64,000 nucleotides of DNA. Source: Paralcaligenes ureilyticus. GTDB lineage: Bacteria > Pseudomonadota > Gammaproteobacteria > Burkholderiales > Burkholderiaceae_B. The DNA is taken from assembly GCF_004346225.1 (NCBI RefSeq), contig NZ_SMAJ01000002.1, positions 62,001-126,000 on the forward strand, in the 5' to 3' direction. The translations under genes and the position numbers were made by a program. The notes beneath the pieces were generated by a model. The model ran no database searches and was not told the origin of the DNA. It saw nothing but the letters and a program-made list of their open reading frames with translations. Of the stretch, positions 50,666 to 59,654 are shown in pieces; within the stretch, counting starts at the first letter, position 1, and each line of letters opens with the position of its first letter.

Positions 50666-51805
50666 ATGATGGAACGGCGTTCATTTCTGAAGCAAGTAGG
50701 CATGGGCACGCTCGCCGGGTCGGCCATTATCACCGGCCCTGTTTTGGCAAAAACCAATTCTGGCCCGAGTTCCAAAGAAGCGTCCATTGCGCACGACATA
50801 TCAACATTGCGACGGGTCAAAGTTGACCTTGTGGCGCCGCCCATGATTCATGCACACGAGCAGACCGTTGATTCGACGCCCAGAGTGGTTGAATTTCGCA
50901 TGACGGTTCAAGAAAAAAAGATTGTGATTGACGACAAGGGTACAACAATGCAGGCCATGACCTTTGACGGCTCCATGCCAGGCCCCACCATGGTGGTGCA
51001 TCAAGGCGATTACGTTGAATTGACCCTGGTTAATCCGGCGACGAACGTCATGCCGCACAATATTGACTTTCATGCGGCGACCGGCGCACTGGGAGGCGCC
51101 AAATTGACCAATGTCAATCCTGGCCAGCAAGTTACGTTGCGTTTCAAAGCCGACCGCAGCGGTGCTTTTGTGTATCATTGTGCCCCCGAAGGCACGGTGG
51201 CCTGGCATGTGGTATCGGGTATGAGCGGCACCATAATGGTTTTGCCGCGCGACGGGTTGAAAGACGCGAACGGCAAACCCCTGCACTACGATCGGGCCTA
51301 TACCATAGGCGAGTTTGACCTGTACATCCCCAAAGATGAAAAGGGTAACTACAAAGACTATGACACGCCGGCGGCGAGCTATGCCGATACCGTCGAGGTG
51401 ATGCAGACCCTTACTCCCACCCATGTGGTGTTCAACGGCAAGGTGGGCGCGCTGACGGGCGAACACGCTCTGCTGGCCAATGTGGGCGAAACCGTACTAT
51501 TCATTCACTCGCAGGCCAATCGGGACACGCGCCCGCACCTTATTGGTGGGCACGGCGATTGGGTGTGGGAACTGGGCAAGTTCGATAATCCTCCGCTAAA
51601 AGGGCTTGAAACCTGGTTTGTTCCGGGCGGTTCCGCCGGGGTGGCCTTGTATACCTTCAAGCAACCTGGCATTTACGCCTATCTGAACCATAATCTGATC
51701 GAATCCTTTTTGCTGGGCGCGGCGGGCCACGTCAAGGTCGAAGGCAAGTGGAATGATGATCTGATGAAACAAGTCAAGGCGCCCGGCCCCATCACTCAAG
51801 CGTGA
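50666..51805 (+). CDS. nirK: Copper-containing nitrite reductase
   Basis: 379 aa. An N-terminal Tat-type signal ([20 protein letters not shown]) exports the folded enzyme. Cupredoxin domains carry [11 protein letters not shown] and [17 protein letters not shown], giving type 1 and type 2 copper ligands. It reduces nitrite to nitric oxide in the periplasm. ATG 50666 has GAAGGAG 5 bases upstream; 50669 is an alternative. NirV precedes it, and a small cytochrome c, its probable electron donor, follows after 71 bases. Confidence 0.95.
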   Translation: MMERRSFLKQVGMGTLAGSAIITGPVLAKTNSGPSSKEASIAHDISTLRRVKVDLVAPPMIHAHEQTVDSTPRVVEFRMTVQEKKIVIDDKGTTMQAMTFDGSMPGPTMVVHQGDYVELTLVNPATNVMPHNIDFHAATGALGGAKLTNVNPGQQVTLRFKADRSGAFVYHCAPEGTVAWHVVSGMSGTIMVLPRDGLKDANGKPLHYDRAYTIGEFDLYIPKDEKGNYKDYDTPAASYADTVEVMQTLTPTHVVFNGKVGALTGEHALLANVGETVLFIHSQANRDTRPHLIGGHGDWVWELGKFDNPPLKGLETWFVPGGSAGVALYTFKQPGIYAYLNHNLIESFLLGAAGHVKVEGKWNDDLMKQVKAPGPITQA

Positions 51806-51876
51806 TCGCCGCTCTTTATTTCATACGAAGGTTTGCCTGGCGGCAAGCCTCTTGTCAGCCATTACTGGAGAAATTT

Positions 51877-52233
51877 ATGTTCAAGCTTGTTCACGTCGCG
51901 TTGGGAGTTGCCCTGGCTGTGTGCGTCGCCCCCGCGCTGACCTCTGCCCAGGTCGTGGCGTCCGCTTCGGCCATGACAACCGCTACCGTGAATCACGATG
52001 GCGAGAAGCTATATAAATCGGCCTGCTTTGTGTGTCACGGCACGGGCGCGGCGAACGCCCCCAAGCTGGGCGACAAGACGGCGTGGGCACCCATTATCGC
52101 GCAAGGTATGGACACCATTTTGGCCACGGCCATCAAGGGCAAGGGCGCCATGCCGCCCAGAGGCGGAGCGGCCAAGGTCGATGACGCGACATTGGCGTCG
52201 GCTGTTCAGTATATGGTGAAGTCAGGGCAGTAA
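51877..52233 (+). CDS. Periplasmic c-type cytochrome (c5-like)
   Basis: 118 aa. Signal peptide (residues 1-25, ending TSAQ), one haem-binding CFVCH, and the axial Met in AMPPRGG, followed by the C-terminal helix. ATG 51877 has GGAG 6 bases upstream; in-frame starts further up are not needed. Position right after nirK suggests it donates electrons to the nitrite reductase. Confidence 0.9.
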   Translation: MFKLVHVALGVALAVCVAPALTSAQVVASASAMTTATVNHDGEKLYKSACFVCHGTGAANAPKLGDKTAWAPIIAQGMDTILATAIKGKGAMPPRGGAAKVDDATLASAVQYMVKSGQ

Positions 52234-52239
52234 TCACCT

Positions 52240-52281
52240 TGTCGAGGCATTTATCCGGATAGCGGCCAGCACATGTACTGA
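52240..52281 (+). pseudogene. Relic of a phaB 3' end in front of phaC
   Basis: Reading in frame, SGQHMY and a stop precede phaC by 7 bases, matching the last codons of phaB (GGQHMY). The DNA from GGCCA to TGAGG agrees at 20 of 21 positions with the end of phaB at 24.04-24.06 kb. Further upstream the match fades. It suggests that phaB once stood here before phaC. Confidence 0.55.
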
Positions 52282-52288
52282 GGGATAA

Positions 52289-54040
52289 ATGGAAAAGATA
52301 GTGGAAAACCAAACGCGGACACAATTGGCTGATGCGCTGATTCATGAAACCATGCTGCCGATCACGCATGGCATTGCATCAGCTTCTCTGGTGGGTGCCT
52401 ATCTTGATTGGGCCAGTCATCTGGCGGTGTCGCCCGGCAAACAGCGTGACATGCTGGAAAGTGCGGCTAGGAAATGGGTCCAGTGGGTAATGTACGTATC
52501 GAATTCTGCGATGGGGAATTGCGCTCCGTGTGCGCAGCCACAGCCGCAGGACAAACGTTTTCGGGGTGCGGCATGGGGAAAAATACCATTTAATTGGTCT
52601 GTACAAGCTTTTTTATCGATGGAGCAATGGTGGTCCGACGCCATGACTGACGTTCCAGGGGTATCGCTGCACCATCAGAATGTTGCCGAATTCGTTACAC
52701 GCCAGTGGCTGGACGTTTGGTCTCCCTCCAATTTTGTGTCCTCCAACCCCGAAGTACTGCGTTATACGCTTGCATCAGGCGGGGACAATCTGGTGCGCGG
52801 CGCGTCAAATTGGCAGCGCGATACGATGGATCTTTTGTCTCATCGCAAGCTCCGGGACACCGAGACCTTCCTGCCCGGGAAAGACGTTGCCTTGACGTCC
52901 GGAAAGGTCATTTATAGAAATCATTTGATTGAGCTGATTCAGTACGCACCGACCACGAAAACCACGTTTCCCGAGCCTGTATTGATTGTGCCGGCATGGA
53001 TCATGAAGTATTACATATTGGATTTGTCGCCTCATAACTCGCTGGTCAAATACCTGGTGGACCATGGTCATACGGTTTTCATGATTTCATGGAATAACCC
53101 GACCAAAGATGACCGCGACCTGGCCATTAGCGACTATCTTGATATGGGGATTATGTCGGCGCTGCGCATGATAAAGGAAGTGACGCCCGAAAAACAGATC
53201 CATGCGGTTGGTTATTGCCTGGGGGGCACTCTCCTGGCAATTGCCGCGGCGACTTTGGCGCGTGACGGCGATCGCATCCTGGCCAGCATGACTCTGCTGG
53301 CTAGCCAATTGGACTTCAAAGAGCCCGGCCAGCTTGGCCTGTTCATCGACGAAAGCCAGATAGCCTATTTGGAAAGTATCATGGCAGCGCAAGGTTACCT
53401 GGATGGCCGTCAGATGGCTGGCGCCTTTGCATTGATTAATTCCAAAGATCTGGTCTGGTCAAAATTGGTTCATGAATACCTGATGGGCGGGCAGACTCCT
53501 CTGACCGATTTGCGTGCCTGGAATGCCGACGCTACTCGGATGCCTTACCGCATGCACAGCGAGTATTTACGCAAGCTTTATCTGAATAACGATTTGGCTG
53601 AGGGCAGGTTCGCGGTCAATGGCAAGCCCATAGCCTTGCAAGATCTTCGGTTGCCCATATTCGTGGTAGGTACAGAGAGCGATCATGTTTCGCCATGGAA
53701 ATCGGTATTCAAGGTGCACTTACTGACGGATTGCGAAACGACGTACGTTTTGACCACTGGCGGGCATAATGTGGGTATCGTCAATCCACCTGTAGAATCA
53801 GCGAAACACACAGGCCATTCTTACAAAATTATGACACGTGCTCCTGAGGGTCGGTATATTGACCCTGAGGCGTGGCTATTGCAGGCGGACCAACAAGAGG
53901 GATCCTGGTGGCCAGCATGGCAGGCGTGGCTCGCCTGCCGATCATCGAAGGCGGTGGCCGCCTTGCCTATATCGGAGAAGCTGAGTTCGAAAATGACTGA
54001 GTTCGAGGATGCGCCCGGTCGTTATGTCGGCATTGTTTGA
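52289..54040 (+). CDS. phaC: Class I polyhydroxyalkanoate synthase
   Basis: 583 aa. The lipase-like box GYCLGG places the catalytic Cys at residue 310; the Asp lies in VGTESDHVSPW and the His in TTGGHNVGIVNPP. It polymerises 3-hydroxybutyryl-CoA into PHB. Its likely ribosome binding site (GAGGG) lies at the end of the phaB relic. phaB and a phasin are 28 kb away in this window and phaA is not seen, so the PHB genes are scattered. A kinase-like gene follows after 39 bases. Confidence 0.95.
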   Translation: MEKIVENQTRTQLADALIHETMLPITHGIASASLVGAYLDWASHLAVSPGKQRDMLESAARKWVQWVMYVSNSAMGNCAPCAQPQPQDKRFRGAAWGKIPFNWSVQAFLSMEQWWSDAMTDVPGVSLHHQNVAEFVTRQWLDVWSPSNFVSSNPEVLRYTLASGGDNLVRGASNWQRDTMDLLSHRKLRDTETFLPGKDVALTSGKVIYRNHLIELIQYAPTTKTTFPEPVLIVPAWIMKYYILDLSPHNSLVKYLVDHGHTVFMISWNNPTKDDRDLAISDYLDMGIMSALRMIKEVTPEKQIHAVGYCLGGTLLAIAAATLARDGDRILASMTLLASQLDFKEPGQLGLFIDESQIAYLESIMAAQGYLDGRQMAGAFALINSKDLVWSKLVHEYLMGGQTPLTDLRAWNADATRMPYRMHSEYLRKLYLNNDLAEGRFAVNGKPIALQDLRLPIFVVGTESDHVSPWKSVFKVHLLTDCETTYVLTTGGHNVGIVNPPVESAKHTGHSYKIMTRAPEGRYIDPEAWLLQADQQEGSWWPAWQAWLACRSSKAVAALPISEKLSSKMTEFEDAPGRYVGIV

Positions 54041-54079
54041 GATTTGCGTTGTCTTGACTCCCGACGCAAAGGATGTGGC

Positions 54080-55624
54080 ATGATTGTTCAGGATCAGACC
54101 TCTGTTCTCGCGTTTTTGAAGGACTCGGCCAGTTATGGTGAGTCGGTGGCGCGGGTAACCACCCTTGATACCCACATCTCCGTCATCGTTTTCGTGGGAC
54201 AACGTGTCTTCAAGTTAAAGCGTGCAGTGCACTTGCCTTACGTCGATTTTTCGACCGCCGCTCGACGCTTGGCTGCTTGCCGCCAGGAGTTAGACTTGAA
54301 TCGGCGGACCGCACCGACGCTCTATGTGGGCGTGCGGTGCATTACCCGCGAGGCCGATGGCCGTCTTTTGTTCGATGGTCACGGCGAACTTGTCGATGCC
54401 GTGGTTGAAATGGTTCGTTTCGATGAAAACACACTATTCGACAGGATGGCAACGCGCGGCCAATTAACGTCGGCATTGCTGACGGAACTGTCGCGTACCG
54501 TCGCACGCTTTCATACGAACGCGGCCATCGATCATCGCCGAACGGGAGCCGCCAGCATCGCGTCCGTGCTGGATAGCAACGAGCAGGCGCTTGCGGAGGC
54601 GAATATCTTCACATCGGCCACGATTGCCGCGCTGACTGCGAAATTGCGGACAGCCCTTGGCCACCACGAGGCGTTGCTGAATGCGCGCGAGCGCGCAAGC
54701 AAGGTACGCCACTGCCATGGAGATATGCACTTGCGCAATATCTGCCTCGTAAATGACGTCCCGACCCTTTTCGACTGCATTGAGTTCGATGAGGCAGTTG
54801 CGACGATCGACATACTGTACGACCTTGCCTTTCTAATTATGGATCTGTGGCATCGCGGTCTTGAGTCGGGCGCCAATCTGGTTTTTAATCGCTACGTTGA
54901 TGAACGCGACGAGGTCGACGGGTTGCCGCTTTTGCCATTTTTCATGGCTATACGAGCGGCCGTCCGTGCTCATGTTATTGCCATGCAGGCTGGGCAGGCT
55001 ACGGGCCAACGCTACGAAGAGCTTGTTCGCGAGGCCAGGGCTTATATAGCGTTGGCATTTCGATTTCTTGCGCCGGCGCCACCACGGCTGGTCGCGATTG
55101 GAGGCTTGAGCGGCACAGGTAAATCAACCGTGGCGGCGGCCGTCGCGAATCAGCTTGGACCAGCACCGGGGGCGCGGATACTGGCGAGCGACCGCATCCG
55201 CAAACACCTTCGCGGTGTACCCGCAGAGGTGCGTCTGCCGGTAGCGGCGTATCACCCAGAGGTTTCAGAACAGATCTACGCTGTTTTGATGCAAAGCGTG
55301 AGGGCGACTCTTGCCAACGGTCATGCGGTAGTTGCCGATGCTGTGTTTGCTGAGATAGCCTATCGTGAACGGGTCGAACAAATTGCGCTCGATGCAGAAG
55401 TTCCTTTCACAGGCCTGTGGCTTCATGCTCAGCCCGATACGCTTATTGCCCGGGTTGATGCGCGACGAGGCGATGCATCCGATGCGACTGTAGACGTAGT
55501 GCGCACACAACTGGCAAGTCAAAATAGCCCGGCTGGCTGGACCTGGATCGAGGCAGGCGGCACCGTTACCTCCACGGTGGCGCGGGTTGTGGAGGTCTTA
55601 GCCTGCCGGGCGCCCCAACGGTAG
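54080..55624 (+). CDS. Aminoglycoside phosphotransferase-like domain fused to AAA-type P-loop kinase
   Basis: 514 aa. The N-terminal APH-like half (residues 20-330) has VFKLKRAVHLPYVDFS, the catalytic-loop-like CHGDMHLRNICL and DCIEFDE. The C-terminal half has a Walker A GLSGTGKSTVAAAVA at about 355 and resembles small-molecule or gluconate-kinase-type P-loop proteins. Such fusions are common but undefined in substrate. ATG 54080 has AAAGGA 6 bases upstream. It lies between phaC and the phosphoketolase in one direction. Confidence 0.85.
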   Translation: MIVQDQTSVLAFLKDSASYGESVARVTTLDTHISVIVFVGQRVFKLKRAVHLPYVDFSTAARRLAACRQELDLNRRTAPTLYVGVRCITREADGRLLFDGHGELVDAVVEMVRFDENTLFDRMATRGQLTSALLTELSRTVARFHTNAAIDHRRTGAASIASVLDSNEQALAEANIFTSATIAALTAKLRTALGHHEALLNARERASKVRHCHGDMHLRNICLVNDVPTLFDCIEFDEAVATIDILYDLAFLIMDLWHRGLESGANLVFNRYVDERDEVDGLPLLPFFMAIRAAVRAHVIAMQAGQATGQRYEELVREARAYIALAFRFLAPAPPRLVAIGGLSGTGKSTVAAAVANQLGPAPGARILASDRIRKHLRGVPAEVRLPVAAYHPEVSEQIYAVLMQSVRATLANGHAVVADAVFAEIAYRERVEQIALDAEVPFTGLWLHAQPDTLIARVDARRGDASDATVDVVRTQLASQNSPAGWTWIEAGGTVTSTVARVVEVLACRAPQR

Positions 55625-55763
55625 ATCTCGTCAAACCGACCGATGCGGCCCCGTGGAGGCCATTTGTGCGGTGGATAGAAAAAATATCATCGATAGTGGG
55701 AAATAAGGTGTAGCTGCGTTAGCGACGTATTTGTTTTTGTTCGATATCAATTTGGAGAACGCC

Positions 55764-58127
55764 ATGTCCGGCCCACTATCAGTAGAGCTTTTGCAAAAAA
55801 TGGATGCCTATTGGCGCGCATCGAATTACCTTTCGGTAGGCCAGATCTACTTACAGGGCAATCCGTTGCTAGACTCGCCGCTTGCGCTTGAGGATATAAA
55901 GCCGCGCTTGCTGGGCCATTGGGGGACAACACCAGGATTGAACTTTCTGTATGTTCACCTTAACCGATTGATCAAGGATAACGATCTGGATATGATCTAT
56001 ATCATTGGCCCGGGCCATGGCGGTCCTGGGCTGGTGGCGCAGACCTATCTGGAGGGGTCTTACACAGAACGCTATCCTGCGATCGAGCAAAACCGCAATG
56101 GGATGCGGCGGCTCTTTCGTCAATTCTCCTGGCCTTTCGGGATTCCTAGCCACGTATCGCCCGAAACTCCTGGCTCCATTCACGAAGGAGGCGAGCTGGG
56201 CTATTCCCTGGTGCACGCCTATGGGGCCGCTTTCGACAACCCGAACTTGATTGTCAGTTGCATCATAGGCGACGGCGAAGCCGAAACCGGAGCGTTGGCG
56301 GCCAGTTGGCATTCCAATAAGTTTCTAAACCCAGCTCATGATGGCGCGGTTCTTCCGATCCTTCATCTTAACGGCTTCAAAATCGCTAATCCGACGGTGC
56401 TGGCTCGGATCGGCCATCAAGAACTGGCGGCGCTCATGCGCGGCTATGGCTATGAGCCCTATTTTGTGGAGGGCGATGACCCGGCGGCCGTGCATCAATG
56501 TCTTGCCAAAACGCTCGACACGGTTCTGGCGCAGATTCGTCAGATTCAGAACACCGCGCGGTCTCTTCCTACCACGCAAAACCCGGCACGCCCGCGCTGG
56601 CCCATGGTTGTTTTTCGCACGCCCAAGGGTTGGACGGGGCCGAAGGTCGTCGATGGTAAGCCAGTCGAAGGCACTTGGCGTGCACATCAAGTACCTATCG
56701 CCGATTTCAAGAGCCCCGAACATCTGAGGCAACTCGAAGAGTGGATGAAGAGTTACCGGCCGCATGAGTTATTCGACAAGCAAGGCAAATTCCTGGATGA
56801 ATTGGCCGCTCTTGCACCGACGGGTCGCCGCCGCATGGGATCCAACCCGCATGCCAACGGAGGCGAGCTGTTGCAGCCTCTGGCCATGCCCGATTTTCAT
56901 GAATATGCCGTGACGGTGCCCAAGCCGGGCCTTGTCGAAGCTGAAGCAACACGGGTATTGGGAAAATTCCTGCGCGATGTGATGAGGCTTAATCTTGACC
57001 GAAAGAACTTCCGCCTATTCGGCCCAGACGAGACCGCGTCGAACCGGCTCGATGCGGTCTATGAAGTCTGCGGCAAGGCGTGGATGGCTGATGTTGAAGA
57101 GGTTGACGTTAATCTCAGCGTCAACGGCCGTGTCATGGAGGTGTTAAGCGAGCACCTGTGCCAGGGTTGGCTCGAGGGCTATCTACTGACCGGGCGCCAC
57201 GGCTTGTTCTCGTGCTATGAAGCTTTTATACATATCATCGATTCCATGCTCAATCAACATGCCAAGTGGTTAAAGGTGAGTACCAAAATCCCCTGGCGCA
57301 AACCGATTGCGTCGCTCAATTACCTTCTTACCTCGCACGTCTGGAGGCAGGATCACAATGGCTTCTCGCATCAGGATCCCGGCTTTATTGACCACGTCGC
57401 GAACAAGAAATCCGACATTGTGCGCATTTATCTGCCGCCCGACGCAAATTGCCTTTTGTCGGTGACGCATCACTGTTTGCGCAGCCGCAACTACATCAAC
57501 GTCATCGTTGCTGGAAAACAGCCGCAATGGCAGTGGCTCGACATTCATTCGGCCATTCATCATTGCACTATCGGTGCGGGTATTTGGCAATGGGCCAGCA
57601 ACGATGGTGGCGATCCCGATGTCGTCATGGCCTGCGCGGGCGATATACCCACTCTTGAGACGCTCGCCGCTGTAACACTCTTGCGCGAATACGTTCCCGA
57701 TATACGCATCCGTGTCGTCAATGTGGTGGATTTGATGGTATTGCAGCCCCCATCTGAACATCCTCACGGTCTGGAAGATCGTGAATTCAACAAACTATTT
57801 ACTGAAGATAAACCCGTCATTTTCGCCTTCCATGGCTATCCGGCGATGATCCACAAGCTTAGCTATCGGCGGCGCAATCATGACAATATTCATGTACGCG
57901 GCTATAAGGAAGAGGGCACCACAACGACCCCTTTCGACATGGTCGTCATGAACAATCTCGACCGCTATCAGCTCGCGCTGGACGCCATCGGGCGAATACC
58001 GCGATTCGCCGACTTGGTAGAGAAGGAGACAGCGCGATACTGGGCTACCATGCAGCGCCACAAGCTTTATATTAGCGAGCATGGCCAAGATATGCCGGAA
58101 GTTCAAGACTGGCGCTGGAATGCATGA
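55764..58127 (+). CDS. xfp: Phosphoketolase (Xfp)
   Basis: 787 aa, full length. It splits xylulose-5-phosphate or fructose-6-phosphate with phosphate to acetyl phosphate. ThDP-enzyme motifs include [19 protein letters not shown], the metal-binding [11 protein letters not shown], and [10 protein letters not shown] near the middle. ATG 55764 has GGAG upstream. The ATGA overlap with ackA shows coupled expression, turning sugar phosphates into acetate and ATP without an electron acceptor. Confidence 0.95.
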   Translation: MSGPLSVELLQKMDAYWRASNYLSVGQIYLQGNPLLDSPLALEDIKPRLLGHWGTTPGLNFLYVHLNRLIKDNDLDMIYIIGPGHGGPGLVAQTYLEGSYTERYPAIEQNRNGMRRLFRQFSWPFGIPSHVSPETPGSIHEGGELGYSLVHAYGAAFDNPNLIVSCIIGDGEAETGALAASWHSNKFLNPAHDGAVLPILHLNGFKIANPTVLARIGHQELAALMRGYGYEPYFVEGDDPAAVHQCLAKTLDTVLAQIRQIQNTARSLPTTQNPARPRWPMVVFRTPKGWTGPKVVDGKPVEGTWRAHQVPIADFKSPEHLRQLEEWMKSYRPHELFDKQGKFLDELAALAPTGRRRMGSNPHANGGELLQPLAMPDFHEYAVTVPKPGLVEAEATRVLGKFLRDVMRLNLDRKNFRLFGPDETASNRLDAVYEVCGKAWMADVEEVDVNLSVNGRVMEVLSEHLCQGWLEGYLLTGRHGLFSCYEAFIHIIDSMLNQHAKWLKVSTKIPWRKPIASLNYLLTSHVWRQDHNGFSHQDPGFIDHVANKKSDIVRIYLPPDANCLLSVTHHCLRSRNYINVIVAGKQPQWQWLDIHSAIHHCTIGAGIWQWASNDGGDPDVVMACAGDIPTLETLAAVTLLREYVPDIRIRVVNVVDLMVLQPPSEHPHGLEDREFNKLFTEDKPVIFAFHGYPAMIHKLSYRRRNHDNIHVRGYKEEGTTTTPFDMVVMNNLDRYQLALDAIGRIPRFADLVEKETARYWATMQRHKLYISEHGQDMPEVQDWRWNA

Positions 58128-59359
58128 ACGTGATGGTGACACCCGAACGTAGCCAGATCGGCGGGGCGCCTGAATTGAGAGTCCTGGCCCTAAACAGCGG
58201 CTCTTCATCGCTCAAATTCGGCTTGTACCGTGTCGGATCTTCGCGTACTGAAATGCTGCTCGGCGGCCAGGCCGAGTCGATCGGCGAACACAAAGGAAAA
58301 TTCTGTGCCCACAATTTGTGCCGGAATGAGTCGATCTCTGAGACGCTGCCCATTTTTAGCCAGCGCGATGCAATCCTTCGCATCGTGCGGCTTCTTGCCG
58401 AGTCGAAAATGGCCGCCCCGGCCGCCATCGGGCACAGAATTGTGCATGGTGGGCCCATCCTGCGCCAGCACTGTCTTATTAACAGTTCAGTCTTGCGCCA
58501 ACTTGATGCGGCTAGCGCGTTCGCGCCGCTGCATACCCCGTCGGCTCTTTCGGTCATACACTACGCGCAAGAGCAATTTCCCGGGCTTGCACAGGTGGCG
58601 TGTTTTGATACTGCCTTTCACGCCCAATTAGCGGACGTTGCGCGCATACTTCCCATTGCGAAAGAGTGGCAATCCGAGGGGCTTGAACGCTATGGGTTCC
58701 ACGGCCTTTCTTGTGAATCGATTGTTCGTCAACTTGGCAGCCGCGTACCAAGCCGCCTGATAATTGCTCATCTGGGCAATGGCGTGAGTGTCTCTGCAAT
58801 CAAAGATGGCCGATCGATCGATACCAGCATGGGGCTGACTCCCAGCGGTGGCGTCATCATGGGAACGCGCAGCGGCGATCTTGATCCAGGCGTTTTACTC
58901 TATTTGATGCGCGAACAGAAGTTCAGTGCAGCGATGCTTGAAGACTTGGTTGATCGTCGCTCCGGGCTTCTGGGAATTTCAGGCCTTGATAGCGATATGC
59001 GGCGCCTGCATGAAGCCGCCGCTTCGAACGCCGATGCTCACCTCGCCATTCAAATGTTCTGCTACTCCCTGCGCAAGCAGTTGGCTGCGATGATCGCGGT
59101 GCTCAATGGCGTCGACCAGATCGTCTTCACTGGTGGCATTGGCGAAAATGATGCAATGGTACGTGAGACAATCTGCGATGGCTTGTCCTGGATCGGTGTG
59201 CGCTTGGACGCTGCCCGGAACCAGTCGGGAACCAATCCGATTAATGACCCCGCGTCGCGCTGTGCAGTGCGTGTGATTGCGTCGCAGGAAGACGAACAGA
59301 TTGCCCACCATACCAGGTCATTGTTTCTGCGGAGCATTGGCGGGCAAAGGCCGTTGTAA
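58124..59359 (+). CDS. ackA: Acetate kinase
   Basis: 411 aa. The start [46 protein letters not shown] and [14 protein letters not shown] are the ASKHA-family signature blocks. It turns acetyl phosphate from Xfp into acetate and ATP. It overlaps xfp by four bases (ATGA). No phosphate acetyltransferase is next to it. Confidence 0.95.
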   Translation: MNVMVTPERSQIGGAPELRVLALNSGSSSLKFGLYRVGSSRTEMLLGGQAESIGEHKGKFCAHNLCRNESISETLPIFSQRDAILRIVRLLAESKMAAPAAIGHRIVHGGPILRQHCLINSSVLRQLDAASAFAPLHTPSALSVIHYAQEQFPGLAQVACFDTAFHAQLADVARILPIAKEWQSEGLERYGFHGLSCESIVRQLGSRVPSRLIIAHLGNGVSVSAIKDGRSIDTSMGLTPSGGVIMGTRSGDLDPGVLLYLMREQKFSAAMLEDLVDRRSGLLGISGLDSDMRRLHEAAASNADAHLAIQMFCYSLRKQLAAMIAVLNGVDQIVFTGGIGENDAMVRETICDGLSWIGVRLDAARNQSGTNPINDPASRCAVRVIASQEDEQIAHHTRSLFLRSIGGQRPL

Positions 59360-59505
59360 TGATCTACAGCGCTCGATGCGAAACCCGGGCACTTTCACGG
59401 CTAGAGTGTTATCACAAAGGCGTGCAGGTATTGCTCAGCCGAGCTACGTACGGCAGCGCACAGACTCGTGGTTGTTTTTGGTGCAGGCTATCGGTTTGAA
59501 AAAAT

Positions 59506-59575
59506 GGCAGCCATAAGGGCTGCCGCTACGGGATTCACGGGTAGGTTTTTGTAGCGGCACCCCTTGTGGGTGCCA
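59506..59575. repeat. Inverted pair of REP-like units
   Basis: An inverted unit at 59506-59529 (ending GCCGCTAC) and an intact direct unit at 59551-59575 (starting GTAGCGGCACCC) face each other 21 bases apart, as in the cluster at the left edge. The pair lies in the 295-base gap between ackA and norB. The rest of the gap holds no gene. Confidence 0.85.
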
Positions 59576-59654
59576 TCTGGCTACGATCACAAAGTAAACA
59601 CCCAGCCGGGGATTTACAATAGCCGCATTGCCATTTAACCAAAGGGAACAAGCC

